Source of the DNA: Bacteroidales bacterium
GTDB taxonomy: Bacteria; Bacteroidota; Bacteroidia; Bacteroidales; UBA932
Reading direction: 5' to 3'
DNA length: 64,000 nt
Assembly (NCBI GenBank): GCA_017534745.1
Contig: JAFXVX010000002.1
Coordinates: 1-64,000, forward strand
The position numbers and the translations under genes were made by a program. The notes under the pieces are model-generated. The model did no database searches. It was not told the origin of the DNA and worked only from the letters and a program-made list of their open reading frames with translations. Positions 33,211-41,909 of the stretch are shown here, piece after piece (the first letter of the stretch is position 1; each line of letters opens with the position of its first letter).

Positions 33211-34778
33211 CAGACAAGACAGCAAATACCAAACGGCTCGCCAGGAACACGGTCCTTCTATACATAAGGTCCCTGTTCAACCTGCTCATTTCTCTCTACT
33301 CAAGCCGTCTGATCCTTCAGGCGCTTGGGGTCGATGATTACGGGCTTTACAATGCCATAGCCGGTTTCGCCTCGATGTTCTGGCTTGTGACGGGGTCTAT
33401 TTCCGCCGCAATCAGCCGGTATCTGACCTTCGAACTTGGGAAGGGAGACCAGAAGAGGACAGGCGAAGTCTTCTCGCTTTCGCTCAATATAATGCTCGGT
33501 TTCGCGGTCATCGTGTTACTGCTCGCGGAAACGGGAGGAGTGTGGTTTGTCGCCAATAAGATGACAATCCCACCCGGCAGAGAAACCGCTGCCCTGCTTT
33601 CATTCCATACGGCAGTCTTTGCCGTAATGGGAGGAATAATAATGGCGCCATTCAATTCATCCATTATCGCAAATGAAAAGATGGGGCTCTTTGCCCTCAC
33701 TGGCATCATTGAGGCAGTACTTAAACTCCTTATCGCGCTGATTCTGGTCTATGGCGCCCTCGGAATCGATCCTCTCAAACTCTATTCGGTGCTCTGGATG
33801 GTCACGGTGTTCATCCAGCAGGGGATTGTGGTGATCTACTGCAGATCCCACTTCGCAGAATGCCGATTCCGGCTGTTCTTCGAGAAGGGCCTCTTCAAGG
33901 AAATGTTCAAATATGCCGGATGGAGCTTTATCGGCTCCACCGTCGGGAGTCTTAACGACCAAGGTGTCAATGTTGCGATCAATGTATTCCTGGGGCCTGC
34001 CGTCAATGCAGCGAGGGGACTGACGAACACGGTAAGCAACGCCGTGTCCATTTTCGTCAATAACTTTACGACGGCTCTCACTCCGCAGATTACCAAAGCG
34101 TACGCCGCGGGCGAAAAGGATTACATGAAATCACTCGCCTACAGAGGAACGAAGTTCTCTTTCTTCATAATGTTCCTCATTTCACTCCCGCTGATACTGG
34201 AGACCGAATTTGTTCTAAACGTGTGGCTTACTGAAGTGCCGGAGCACACGGTGGCTTTCATACGCCTTGCGCAGATCTCAAGTATGTGTACCCTGCTGTA
34301 CATCATCTTCACCAGTGTCCAGAATGCCTCCGGGCGCAACAAGACCTATCAGCTCTGTCTGAGCGCGATGACCTTCCTGAGTTTTGTCATCTCGGTTATC
34401 CTCCTCAAGATAGGCCTTCCGCCGGAAGCGATCTATATGCAGTGGATAGGCATAGTCTTCATCAAGTGCATTATTTTTATGCAAATACTTAAAGGGACCA
34501 TGCCCTTTACTTTCGGCGAGATATTCAAAGCCGTCTATCTGCCGATAGCGCTTGTCGTCATTTCGGCATCCGCAATACCTATTGCCACACACCTTCTGAT
34601 GCCATACGGCTGGATACGTTTTCTTGTCGTGGGATTTATAAGCGTGGTCTGCACCAGCGCGGCCGTGCTTTGGATCGGGTGCACCGGAAGTGAACGAAAA
34701 TTCCTCATAGAGACTGTACTTTCCAGGATCAGGTTACCCCTTAACAGAAAAGATGAAACAACGGCTGACATACATTGA
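33207..34778 (+). CDS. Wzx-type polysaccharide repeat-unit flippase (MOP superfamily)
   Basis: 523 residues with about 12-14 membrane segments. It begins with a short Lys/Arg-rich cytoplasmic start and NTVLLYIRSLFNLLISLYSS, then LGVDDYGLYNAIAGFASMF, the typical N-terminal pattern of Wzx / MATE-like polysaccharide exporters. The protein flips the undecaprenyl-linked repeat unit to the periplasm. It overlaps the GT2 gene by 4 bases and the next acyltransferase by 26 bases. Length is at the upper end for Wzx. Confidence 0.9.
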   Translation: MTDKTANTKRLARNTVLLYIRSLFNLLISLYSSRLILQALGVDDYGLYNAIAGFASMFWLVTGSISAAISRYLTFELGKGDQKRTGEVFSLSLNIMLGFAVIVLLLAETGGVWFVANKMTIPPGRETAALLSFHTAVFAVMGGIIMAPFNSSIIANEKMGLFALTGIIEAVLKLLIALILVYGALGIDPLKLYSVLWMVTVFIQQGIVVIYCRSHFAECRFRLFFEKGLFKEMFKYAGWSFIGSTVGSLNDQGVNVAINVFLGPAVNAARGLTNTVSNAVSIFVNNFTTALTPQITKAYAAGEKDYMKSLAYRGTKFSFFIMFLISLPLILETEFVLNVWLTEVPEHTVAFIRLAQISSMCTLLYIIFTSVQNASGRNKTYQLCLSAMTFLSFVISVILLKIGLPPEAIYMQWIGIVFIKCIIFMQILKGTMPFTFGEIFKAVYLPIALVVISASAIPIATHLLMPYGWIRFLVVGFISVVCTSAAVLWIGCTGSERKFLIETVLSRIRLPLNRKDETTADIH

Positions 34779-35745
34779 CGCCCTTCGCGGCTTTGCTATC
34801 TTCCTTGTGGCCCTTGGTCACGTCACGGACCTGTGCGGCTACACCTATTCGTTCCTGTGCGGATTCATCTACAGCTTCCACATGCCACTGTTTATGGCGA
34901 TTGCGGGATTCGTGTGCGCGTATTCCGCCACCGACACGCTTTGCGTGGAGGGCAAGGGCGGTTTCTGGAAGTTTATCTGGAAGAAATTCCGCTTCATAAT
35001 GATTCCCTACTTCGTGTGGGCACTCGTTGTCCAGCCGTTCTTTTTCAATCCCTGGACTGGCGGATGCAACTGGATGGAGGCCTTCGAAAAGGCCTGCATA
35101 ATCAACGACTCGTTTTGGTTCCTGCCCTGTCTTTTCCTTCTGCAAGTTGGTTACGCGGTCTATAAATGGCTGCGGGAGAACATCAAAGTCAAGCATTGGG
35201 CGCTGGACCTTGCGCTAGTTGCCGCCCTTGGGGCCGTCACGGCCGTGCTGTACTATTTCACGAAGATTGATTTCTTCCGTTCCGTCCTGAGTTACTGGCT
35301 TCCCTTCTGGACCGGTATCTTTATGGGACAGTACAGCAGGTTCGATAAATTCGTCACTGAAAACAAATGGCTTTACGCCATCACTGTCGTCGCGCTGTGT
35401 CTTGCGGGTGGACTATACAACAGTTTCGAGGGGATAGCCGAAAAGGGCATCCGGCTCGCCTGCGGGATGATTTCCATCCCGGTGTGGTTCGGCTTTTTCA
35501 AAGGTCTGCAGATGCCGGAGTGGCTCTCCAAAGCCATGTGTTACACTGGCAAGAACACACTGGTAATCTATGTAATGCAGATGTGCCTGATCCCTGGCCT
35601 GCCTCAGATTCCAGGGTTGAATCCCTTCCTTCAAATTGTGGTGTTCTCCATAATCTCAATATTGATGATCATTGTTATTCTTGGCGCCGCCAAGGTGCTG
35701 GAACAGAATATATTCCTCCGTCAGATCCTGCTTGGAAGGAAATAG
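34753..35745 (+). CDS. Membrane acyltransferase family 3 (fucose 4-O-acetylase-like)
   Basis: 330 residues, about ten membrane segments. The N-terminus MKQRLTYIDALRGFAIFLVA holds the family D-A-x-R-G motif and is followed by LGHVTDLCGY with the conserved His and by IYSFHMPLFMAIAGFVCAY. It probably O-acetylates the repeat unit. The start lies 26 bases inside the end of the flippase gene. Confidence 0.88.
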   Translation: MKQRLTYIDALRGFAIFLVALGHVTDLCGYTYSFLCGFIYSFHMPLFMAIAGFVCAYSATDTLCVEGKGGFWKFIWKKFRFIMIPYFVWALVVQPFFFNPWTGGCNWMEAFEKACIINDSFWFLPCLFLLQVGYAVYKWLRENIKVKHWALDLALVAALGAVTAVLYYFTKIDFFRSVLSYWLPFWTGIFMGQYSRFDKFVTENKWLYAITVVALCLAGGLYNSFEGIAEKGIRLACGMISIPVWFGFFKGLQMPEWLSKAMCYTGKNTLVIYVMQMCLIPGLPQIPGLNPFLQIVVFSIISILMIIVILGAAKVLEQNIFLRQILLGRK

Positions 35746-35746
35746 T

Positions 35747-36541
35747 ATGAGACGACTCTCCATAGAAGAACTGAAGAAAATCGAGATGGAAATTCTCGGG
35801 GAAGTGGATGCTTTCTGCAGAGAGAACGGTATCCGCTATTCCCTTTGCGGGGGCACACTTCTCGGGGCCGTGCGCCATAAAGGGTACATCCCCTGGGATG
35901 ACGACATCGACATCATGATGCCGAGAAGCGACTACGACAGGTTCCTCCGGACCTTCACAAGCGATGATAATTATCTCCTCAACCTCGGTGAATCAGGAGA
36001 TTACATTGAGCATTTCACCAAGATCATCAGGAAGGGGACCTTCCTCGAATACTCCACCCTGAAACGCCGCCTCTGGGGTGTCAACATTGACATTTTCCCC
36101 GTGGACGGAGTCCCGGAAGACGGGGGCGTCTATGCCGATACCCTCAGGAGCTTGCATAAGAAGATCGAATATATCTTCCCCTACTACAGGTTCGCGGGGA
36201 AAAAGAAACTGCTCTGGTTTGCAAAATACTGCTTCAAGCGCCTCGTGCGTCCTACGACGGACTCGGTCAAAAGCATCAAGGACAGGATGAACCGCATGGT
36301 CCGCGAACATCTTCCGGAAGCGTCCCCGGGAAGCTGCGAAATCTTCGACGATTTCAGGATCATCCCGATTGCGTCCGACATATTTCTCGATTACACCGAC
36401 CTTGAATTCGAAGGGCGCCCTTTCCGCGCCATCCGGGATGCCGACGCATACCTTTCCGCCATGTACGGCGATTATATGACCCTGCCGCCGGAAGAGCAGC
36501 GCGTCTCCAATCACTTTTATAAAGCCTATATCGACGAATGA
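35747..36541 (+). CDS. LicD-family phosphotransferase 1
   Basis: 264 residues from ATG 35747. It has the LicD core YSLCGGTLLGAVRHKGYIPW followed by DDDIDIMMPRSDYDRF, with the metal-binding Asp residues at 51-55. A second block near the C-terminus reads FLDYTDLEFEGRPFRAIRDA and the end carries YGDYMTLPPEEQR, as in the whole family. LicD proteins transfer phosphocholine, or a related phospho-alcohol, from a CDP-linked donor to glycans. Two further LicD genes lie downstream. The start is one base after the previous stop, and the stop overlaps the next ATG. Confidence 0.9.
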   Translation: MRRLSIEELKKIEMEILGEVDAFCRENGIRYSLCGGTLLGAVRHKGYIPWDDDIDIMMPRSDYDRFLRTFTSDDNYLLNLGESGDYIEHFTKIIRKGTFLEYSTLKRRLWGVNIDIFPVDGVPEDGGVYADTLRSLHKKIEYIFPYYRFAGKKKLLWFAKYCFKRLVRPTTDSVKSIKDRMNRMVREHLPEASPGSCEIFDDFRIIPIASDIFLDYTDLEFEGRPFRAIRDADAYLSAMYGDYMTLPPEEQRVSNHFYKAYIDE

Positions 36542-37476
36542 AAACCATACCCATACTCTTCACCTTCGACTCGAAGTTTGAGATGCCGGCAGGGGTGGCC
36601 ATCACCTCGCTGCTGGAGAATGCTGCGCCGGAGACATTCTACGATATATTTATCCTGCACGGGCCGCAGTGCGATTTCTCGCACTCGCCTCTTATGGCCC
36701 TGCCGGGGAAATACGGCAACTGCCGTATCACCTGTCGCAAAGTCGAAGGGGAATTCGTCGGAAGTTACGAGGTCAGGGGTATCCCCGAAACGGCCTATTA
36801 CCGTATGCTCGCCCCCGAGCTGATTCCGGAATACGGAAAGATTCTCTACTCGGACGTCGATGTGATCTTCCGGGAAGACCTCGGGAGATACTACGAAAAG
36901 GACCTTGGCGACAACTGCTTCGGCGGCGTTGATAACTGCTCGTCCCTGAGGCCCAGTATGAGGAAATATATCGGGAAGGAGCTCGGACTCGACTGGAAGA
37001 AGGGCTATTTTTATTCAGGCAACCTCATTATCAATTCCGAACTTATTCTCCGTGAAGGGCTCACGGCGAAGTTCCGTGAGCTGGGCAAAAACAACTATCT
37101 CCAGCAGGATATGGATATTATTAACATAGCCTGCAATGGTCGTTTCATGGAAATGGGACCCTCATTCTGCCTCACCACTTTCCTGTATTCCCTGTGCATG
37201 GAAAAAACCGGAGAGATGGAAAGGCTCTACGGAAAAGAGGAGGTAGCCCACGCCCTGTCCTCGGGTATAGTCCATTACAACGGCCCGAAGCCCTGGAACA
37301 CTCCCTGCCTCAACGCAGACATCTGGTGGGACTACTACCGCCGGTCGTTTTTCTTCGATGAAAAATTCTGCCACGATTTCTGGAAAGCCCAGAGCGAGAG
37401 GCTGCTCCGCCTGAGTTTTACAAAGAGAATCAAACTCCTCCTCCGTTATCCGCTTGATAAAAAGAATCTCAAATAA
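36538..37476 (+). CDS. Glycosyltransferase family 8
   Basis: 312 residues. It has the GT8 start IPILFTFDSKFEMPAGVAIT and SLLENA, the metal motif ILYSDVDVIFREDL (Asp106-x-Asp108), YFYSGNLIINSELI and LQQDMDIINIACNGR, and the C-terminal metal His in IVHYNGPKPWN. The family adds glucose or galactose with retention, as in LPS core and capsule synthesis. It overlaps the LicD gene by 4 bases. Confidence 0.9.
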   Translation: MKTIPILFTFDSKFEMPAGVAITSLLENAAPETFYDIFILHGPQCDFSHSPLMALPGKYGNCRITCRKVEGEFVGSYEVRGIPETAYYRMLAPELIPEYGKILYSDVDVIFREDLGRYYEKDLGDNCFGGVDNCSSLRPSMRKYIGKELGLDWKKGYFYSGNLIINSELILREGLTAKFRELGKNNYLQQDMDIINIACNGRFMEMGPSFCLTTFLYSLCMEKTGEMERLYGKEEVAHALSSGIVHYNGPKPWNTPCLNADIWWDYYRRSFFFDEKFCHDFWKAQSERLLRLSFTKRIKLLLRYPLDKKNLK

Positions 37477-37477
37477 T

Positions 37478-38521
37478 ATGCACTCCTACGTATTCCCGGG
37501 CGACATAGACCCGAAAATCGCCGCCATCGGCAGCAAGCCGTTCCTCTACATGAGGACGGATGAATTTTCCGAGATCAACAAGGAATCCGAAAGGCTCCTG
37601 CTTGAACTCATCCACTGCCCCGGCGGCAGGACCATCATCTACACGGGCTCCGGCACGGGCGCGATGAGCGCGGTCGTAGAAAACTACGTGACGACCAAGA
37701 AGAAGGCCATCGTCATTGACGGCGGCTCCTTCGGTCACCGCTGGTTCGACCTCTGCTGCTATTACGGGGTTGACGCCATCGATTTCAAGGTTCCGTTCGC
37801 AAAGGATATCGATTACGGTCTGCTTGAAAGGACGGTCGCCGAGGAAAAGCCCGACGTGTTTCTTTGCCAGCACCATGAGACGTCATCCGGGCAGCTTTTC
37901 GACCTTGAGAAAATCTCCGCCATCTGCCACGGGAACGGCGTCTCGCTTGTCGTGGATGTAATCAGTTCGTTCCTTGCAGAGCCGCTGGACATGGGCGCTC
38001 TGGGGATCGACATCTGCATTACGAGCACACAGAAGGGCCTCAACATCCCTCCGGGGCTGTCTGTGCTCTTCTTCAGCCCGCGCCTCGATGGTTACACCTT
38101 CAATCACAAGGGCTACTACTGGGACTTCGACGACAACTTCTCCAATCTCCGCAGGGGGCAGACCCCGTTCTCTCCGGCGACCATCCTGTTCCTCCAGCTC
38201 AACGAGAGGCTGCGCCAGCTCAAAGGGCAGGGAGGCGAGGAAAAGAACATCGCGGACGTCCGCCACAGGTCGGAAGTCTTCCGCGGTCTCTGCGCCAAAT
38301 ACGGCTGGGAGATTCCGGCAGAAGTGGCCTCTCATGCCATCACCGGCTTCAAAGTCAATGAGAAAGAGCCGAGGAAAGTCTTCCGCGGCCTGATAGACAA
38401 ATACGACACCTACATTATGCCGGGTTCCATCCCGGGATTTTACAGGGTCTCCCACATGGGACTGCAGAGCGACGCAGAACTTGAGGCGCTGGCAGCCTGT
38501 ATCCATGAGTTCGAAATATGA
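37478..38521 (+). CDS. Class V PLP-dependent aminotransferase
   Basis: 347 residues from ATG 37478; the frame is open to 37454 inside the GT8 gene. It resembles the alanine-glyoxylate / 2-aminoethylphosphonate transaminase group: YTGSGTGAMSAVVENYV (phosphate loop), LCQHHETSSGQL, LVVDVISSFLAEPLDMG and the PLP lysine in ITSTQKGLNIPPGLSVLFF (Lys186). It stands directly before a cytidylyltransferase-oxidoreductase fusion and between LicD genes, so it likely makes the amino group of a phospho-alcohol that is CDP-activated and transferred to the polysaccharide. No PEP mutase or phosphonopyruvate decarboxylase is present here, so phosphonate synthesis is not supported within the window. Confidence 0.82.
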   Translation: MHSYVFPGDIDPKIAAIGSKPFLYMRTDEFSEINKESERLLLELIHCPGGRTIIYTGSGTGAMSAVVENYVTTKKKAIVIDGGSFGHRWFDLCCYYGVDAIDFKVPFAKDIDYGLLERTVAEEKPDVFLCQHHETSSGQLFDLEKISAICHGNGVSLVVDVISSFLAEPLDMGALGIDICITSTQKGLNIPPGLSVLFFSPRLDGYTFNHKGYYWDFDDNFSNLRRGQTPFSPATILFLQLNERLRQLKGQGGEEKNIADVRHRSEVFRGLCAKYGWEIPAEVASHAITGFKVNEKEPRKVFRGLIDKYDTYIMPGSIPGFYRVSHMGLQSDAELEALAACIHEFEI

Positions 38522-39858
38522 AAAAAGTTATTACATACGGCACCTTCGACCTTTTCCACGAAGGACATTACAACATTCTGAAAAGGGCGAAGGCCCTCGG
38601 TGATTACCTTATCGTCGGTGTCACCACGGACAATTTCGACCTGGAGCGTGGCAAACTCAACACCTGCGACAGCCTCATGGACCGCATCGAGGCCGTGCGG
38701 GGGACAGGGCTTGTCGATAAGGTCATCATCGAAGAATACCGCGGGCAGAAGATCGACGACATCAAAAAATATGGCGTCGATATCTTCGCCATCGGCTCCG
38801 ATTGGACAGGGAAGTTCGACTATTTGAAGGAATTCTGTGAAGTAGTCTATCTCCCTCGTACAGAAGGGGTTTCCAGTACGCAGCTGCGTGCTTCGAGGCC
38901 GTCCGTCAGGATAGGCGTGATCGGGACCGGAAGCATCGCCGGCCGCTTCGTCGATGAGGCAGCTTTCGTGAGCGGCGCAGAAATAGTCGCGGCGTACAAT
39001 CCCGATGCGGCCGAAGCCGGACGCTTCGTGGCGGAAAAGGGGATTCCGAAGGCCGCGGGGTCTGCCGAAGAGCTCCTCAGCGCCGTCGATGCCGTCTATA
39101 TCGCCTCTCCCCATGGGACGCATTACACTTATTCGAAAGCCGCCCTGGAGGCCGGGAAACACGTTCTCTGCGAGACTCCGTTCACCCTCTCCCTTAAGGA
39201 AGCGAAAGAACTTGTCAACCTTGCCAAAGCGAAAGACCTGCGGCTTATGGTGGCGCTGAAGACGGCCTACTGCCCTGCCTTCGGCCACCTCGTCACCCTT
39301 CTTCTTTCCGGTGAAATCGGAGAAATCGTGGAAGTGAATGCGTCTGTGACGACTCTCACCGACGAGCATTCCCCCAAGCTCGACGCGGCGGCCCTCGGCG
39401 GCAGCATGAACGAAAACGCCTGCTTCCCCATGCTCCCTATTTTCAAGCTTCTGGGCACGGAATACAAGGATGTCAGCTTCTACTCCAAACAAAGGGGCGG
39501 CACTGACATTTTCACCAAGGCCGTTCTCCGCTACGACAAAGCCGTGGCCTCCTTCCAGGTCGGCCTCGGGGTCAAGACCGAGGGCAACCTCGTGGTTTCC
39601 GGCACAAAGGGCTACGCCTATGTGCCGGCCCCCTGGTGGAAGACAGATTACTTCGAGATCCGCTATGAGGACCAGAACAAGAACAAGAAGTTCTTCTATC
39701 CCTTCGCCGGCGAGGGCCTGCGCTACGAGATTAAGGATTTTGTCGGCGCCATCCTCTCCAGCGAAGGCACCTGGCCCAAAATCTCCACCGAGGAAAACCT
39801 CGCCATGGCAAAAGTCCAGGAGGACTTCCTTGCCGGCAAGAACGTCTATAAGATATGA
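38518..39858 (+). CDS. Fusion of glycerol-3-phosphate-type cytidylyltransferase and Gfo/Idh/MocA oxidoreductase
   Basis: 446 residues. Residues 1 to about 125 are a TagD-like cytidylyltransferase: VITYGTFDLFHEGHYNILKR with the H-x-G-H motif (His14-His17) and the closing signature RTEGVSSTQLR. Residues about 130-446 are an NAD(P)-dependent Gfo/Idh/MocA oxidoreductase with Rossmann motif IGVIGTGSIAGRF and YIASPHGTHYTYSKAAL. The usual catalytic E-K-P motif reads E-T-P (Thr220 in HVLCETPFTL), so the dehydrogenase part may have altered chemistry. A fusion of these two activities next to a transaminase gene suggests one pathway that oxidises, aminates and CDP-activates a small polyol phosphate. It overlaps both neighbours by 4 bases. 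Confidence 0.9.
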   Translation: MKKVITYGTFDLFHEGHYNILKRAKALGDYLIVGVTTDNFDLERGKLNTCDSLMDRIEAVRGTGLVDKVIIEEYRGQKIDDIKKYGVDIFAIGSDWTGKFDYLKEFCEVVYLPRTEGVSSTQLRASRPSVRIGVIGTGSIAGRFVDEAAFVSGAEIVAAYNPDAAEAGRFVAEKGIPKAAGSAEELLSAVDAVYIASPHGTHYTYSKAALEAGKHVLCETPFTLSLKEAKELVNLAKAKDLRLMVALKTAYCPAFGHLVTLLLSGEIGEIVEVNASVTTLTDEHSPKLDAAALGGSMNENACFPMLPIFKLLGTEYKDVSFYSKQRGGTDIFTKAVLRYDKAVASFQVGLGVKTEGNLVVSGTKGYAYVPAPWWKTDYFEIRYEDQNKNKKFFYPFAGEGLRYEIKDFVGAILSSEGTWPKISTEENLAMAKVQEDFLAGKNVYKI

Positions 39859-40688
39859 CCGAACTCTCCCTCACTGACATCCAGCGCGTAAGTCTGGACA
39901 TCCTTCAGGAAGTCCACGACTTCTGCGTCAGCCGCGGCATACGCTACTCCATAGCCTACGGCACGCTGATCGGCGCCGTCCGCCACGGGGGATTCATCCC
40001 CTGGGACGATGACATCGACATCGTGATGCCCCGCCCCGACTACGACCGTTTCTTCGCCGAATTCACTTCGGAGACCCTTGCGGCCGTGTCGGAAAAAGAC
40101 AAGGATTCCTACCTTGCATTCGGAAGGGTCATTGACACTGCGCGCACTTCCTGCGAAACCCTAATACCGCACAGCAAAAGCGGACGGGGCGGAGTGTGGA
40201 TAGATGTCTTCCCCCTCGACGGAGCGACCGACTCCCCGGAAGAATTCTCCTCCCTCATCGGAAGGCTGAAGAAGCTCTGGATAATTCAACTGCGGTGCAG
40301 GTGCTCGAAAACCAGCTTCCGCGGACTTTTCAAGTTGTGCTCGGACCTCAAGGGCCTTCTCATTTTCTCCGCCGTCAAGCTTTCCTGCCTTTCAGGATGG
40401 ATGCTCAGGAGGGCCAACCGCGCCCTTATCGCGGCTGACAGGGCAATTCCATTCGGCTCGACCGGGCATTTTGCCCAGATGAGCGTAATCGATGTGGGAA
40501 GCAAGGATTATCACGAGATTGAGGTTTTCTCCTCTACGGTGAAGCTGAATTTCGAGGGTCGGGACTTCCTGGCGATGAACGGCTACGATGCCTTTCTTCG
40601 CAGGATCTACGGCGACTATATGCAGCTTCCTCCCGAAGAGGACAGGGTCCCGAAACAGGGATTCGTGCATTTCTACTGGAAAGATTAA
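39855..40688 (+). CDS. LicD-family phosphotransferase 2
   Basis: 277 residues. The core YSIAYGTLIGAVRHGGFIPW followed by DDDIDIVMPRPDYDRF places the metal-binding Asp residues at the same positions (51-55) as in the other two copies. It has WIDVFPLDGA in the middle and YGDYMQLPPEEDR at the end. It directly follows the cytidylyltransferase fusion with a 4-base overlap, so it is the best candidate for the enzyme that uses that CDP donor. It is clearly a paralogue of the genes at 35747 and 43090 but divergent at the DNA level. Confidence 0.9.
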   Translation: MTELSLTDIQRVSLDILQEVHDFCVSRGIRYSIAYGTLIGAVRHGGFIPWDDDIDIVMPRPDYDRFFAEFTSETLAAVSEKDKDSYLAFGRVIDTARTSCETLIPHSKSGRGGVWIDVFPLDGATDSPEEFSSLIGRLKKLWIIQLRCRCSKTSFRGLFKLCSDLKGLLIFSAVKLSCLSGWMLRRANRALIAADRAIPFGSTGHFAQMSVIDVGSKDYHEIEVFSSTVKLNFEGRDFLAMNGYDAFLRRIYGDYMQLPPEEDRVPKQGFVHFYWKD

Positions 40689-40697
40689 ATTGCATCA

Positions 40698-41909
40698 ATG
40701 ATTGATCTGTGCCCCAGAGAGGACTGTACGGGCTGCATGGCATGCCGCCAGAAATGCAGTTTCGGCGCTATCCATACGGAGGTCGTTGACGGCTTCGAAT
40801 ATCCGGTAATAGATACCGGAAAATGTACGGAGTGCGGCAACTGTGTCAGGGTGTGCCCTGTCCTGAGCCAGTCACAGACTGCCGGGGTGACGCACCACCC
40901 CGGCGAGTCCTGCATCGCGGCATGGAACAAAGATGCTGCCGTCCGGAAGCAAAGCTCTTCCGGAGGCGTATTTTCCGCCTTTGCCCACAAGGTTATTTCC
41001 GACGGAGGGGTAGTCTTCGGAGCAACGTTCGGCGACGAGCTTTACCTGCACCATGAGTGCATCGATTCCCTTTCGGGGCTGGGTAATCTGCGGAGGTCCA
41101 AATATGTGCAGAGCAATACCCTGAACACCTTCAACGAGGCAAAGCGTCATCTGGCTGATGGCCGGAAGGTGCTGTATTGCGGTACCCCCTGCCAGATTGC
41201 CGGTCTCAGGTCTTTCCTGGGAAAGACCGAGGCTTCTTCGCTCTATTGTCTGGATGTTCTTTGTCAGGGAGTGCCTTCTCCATATCTTTTTAAGCAATAC
41301 ATCGGCGAAGCTGAATCGGACACCGGGATTAAAGTGGACGATTGCAATTTCAGGACAAAGAAGTACGGGTGGCGGGGCGGTCTGAGCCTTCTGCTGCTTA
41401 GCGGACAAAAGAATGGGAAGAGACGGGCTCTTACGAGAATCCTGGACAAGAACGCATTTTACAATGCCTTTATAAAGGAGTACTTTATGCGTCCGTCCTG
41501 CTACAGGTGCATGTTCAAGAACGACCATCTGGGATATTACGGAGACATCACTCTGGCGGATTTCTGGCGCATCGGTTCGAAGGTGCCGTTGAAAGTATCC
41601 AACTATGAGATGGGCATATCGGCGATTATTGTCAATACGGACAAAGGACGGAATCTGTTGGAAGAGTGCTCTCCGCAGTTGGAGATGATCGAGAGAACCT
41701 GGGATGAGTTCTCGACCAATGACGGCCTGAGGCGCAGCCATAAGCCGGCAGGGAACGACGAGGCGTTTGAATATCTGCAGCACCACTCGTGGGAAGAAAC
41801 CCAAAAGAAATTCTTCCCCCTCTCCCGCCGCAAAAAGGCCGTAACGCTGTTGAAACTTTTAATAGGGGAAAGGAATTTATTCAGACTGAAACGCTTATTG
41901 AGGAGATGA
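40698..41909 (+). CDS. FrhB-like iron-sulfur protein of polysaccharide loci
   Basis: 403 residues. Two 4Fe-4S clusters are encoded at the N-terminus: Cys10/13/16/20 (CTGCMACRQKC) and Cys43/46/49/53 (CTECGNCVRVC). The remainder resembles the coenzyme F420 hydrogenase/dehydrogenase beta-subunit domain (SSGGVFSAFAHKVI, LYCGTPCQIAGLRSFLG, GYYGDITLADFW). In many polysaccharide loci such proteins sit beside a pyruvyl transferase, as here; their reaction is not established, but a redox step on a sugar or on the pyruvyl acceptor is plausible. Its stop overlaps the pyruvyl transferase start. Confidence 0.85.
   Translation: MIDLCPREDCTGCMACRQKCSFGAIHTEVVDGFEYPVIDTGKCTECGNCVRVCPVLSQSQTAGVTHHPGESCIAAWNKDAAVRKQSSSGGVFSAFAHKVISDGGVVFGATFGDELYLHHECIDSLSGLGNLRRSKYVQSNTLNTFNEAKRHLADGRKVLYCGTPCQIAGLRSFLGKTEASSLYCLDVLCQGVPSPYLFKQYIGEAESDTGIKVDDCNFRTKKYGWRGGLSLLLLSGQKNGKRRALTRILDKNAFYNAFIKEYFMRPSCYRCMFKNDHLGYYGDITLADFWRIGSKVPLKVSNYEMGISAIIVNTDKGRNLLEECSPQLEMIERTWDEFSTNDGLRRSHKPAGNDEAFEYLQHHSWEETQKKFFPLSRRKKAVTLLKLLIGERNLFRLKRLLRR

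Noticed and set aside
36541..38521. Aminoethylphosphonate pathway suggested by the class V aminotransferase
   Set aside because: No PEP mutase or phosphonopyruvate decarboxylase in the locus; the cytidylyltransferase is of the glycerol-3-phosphate type.
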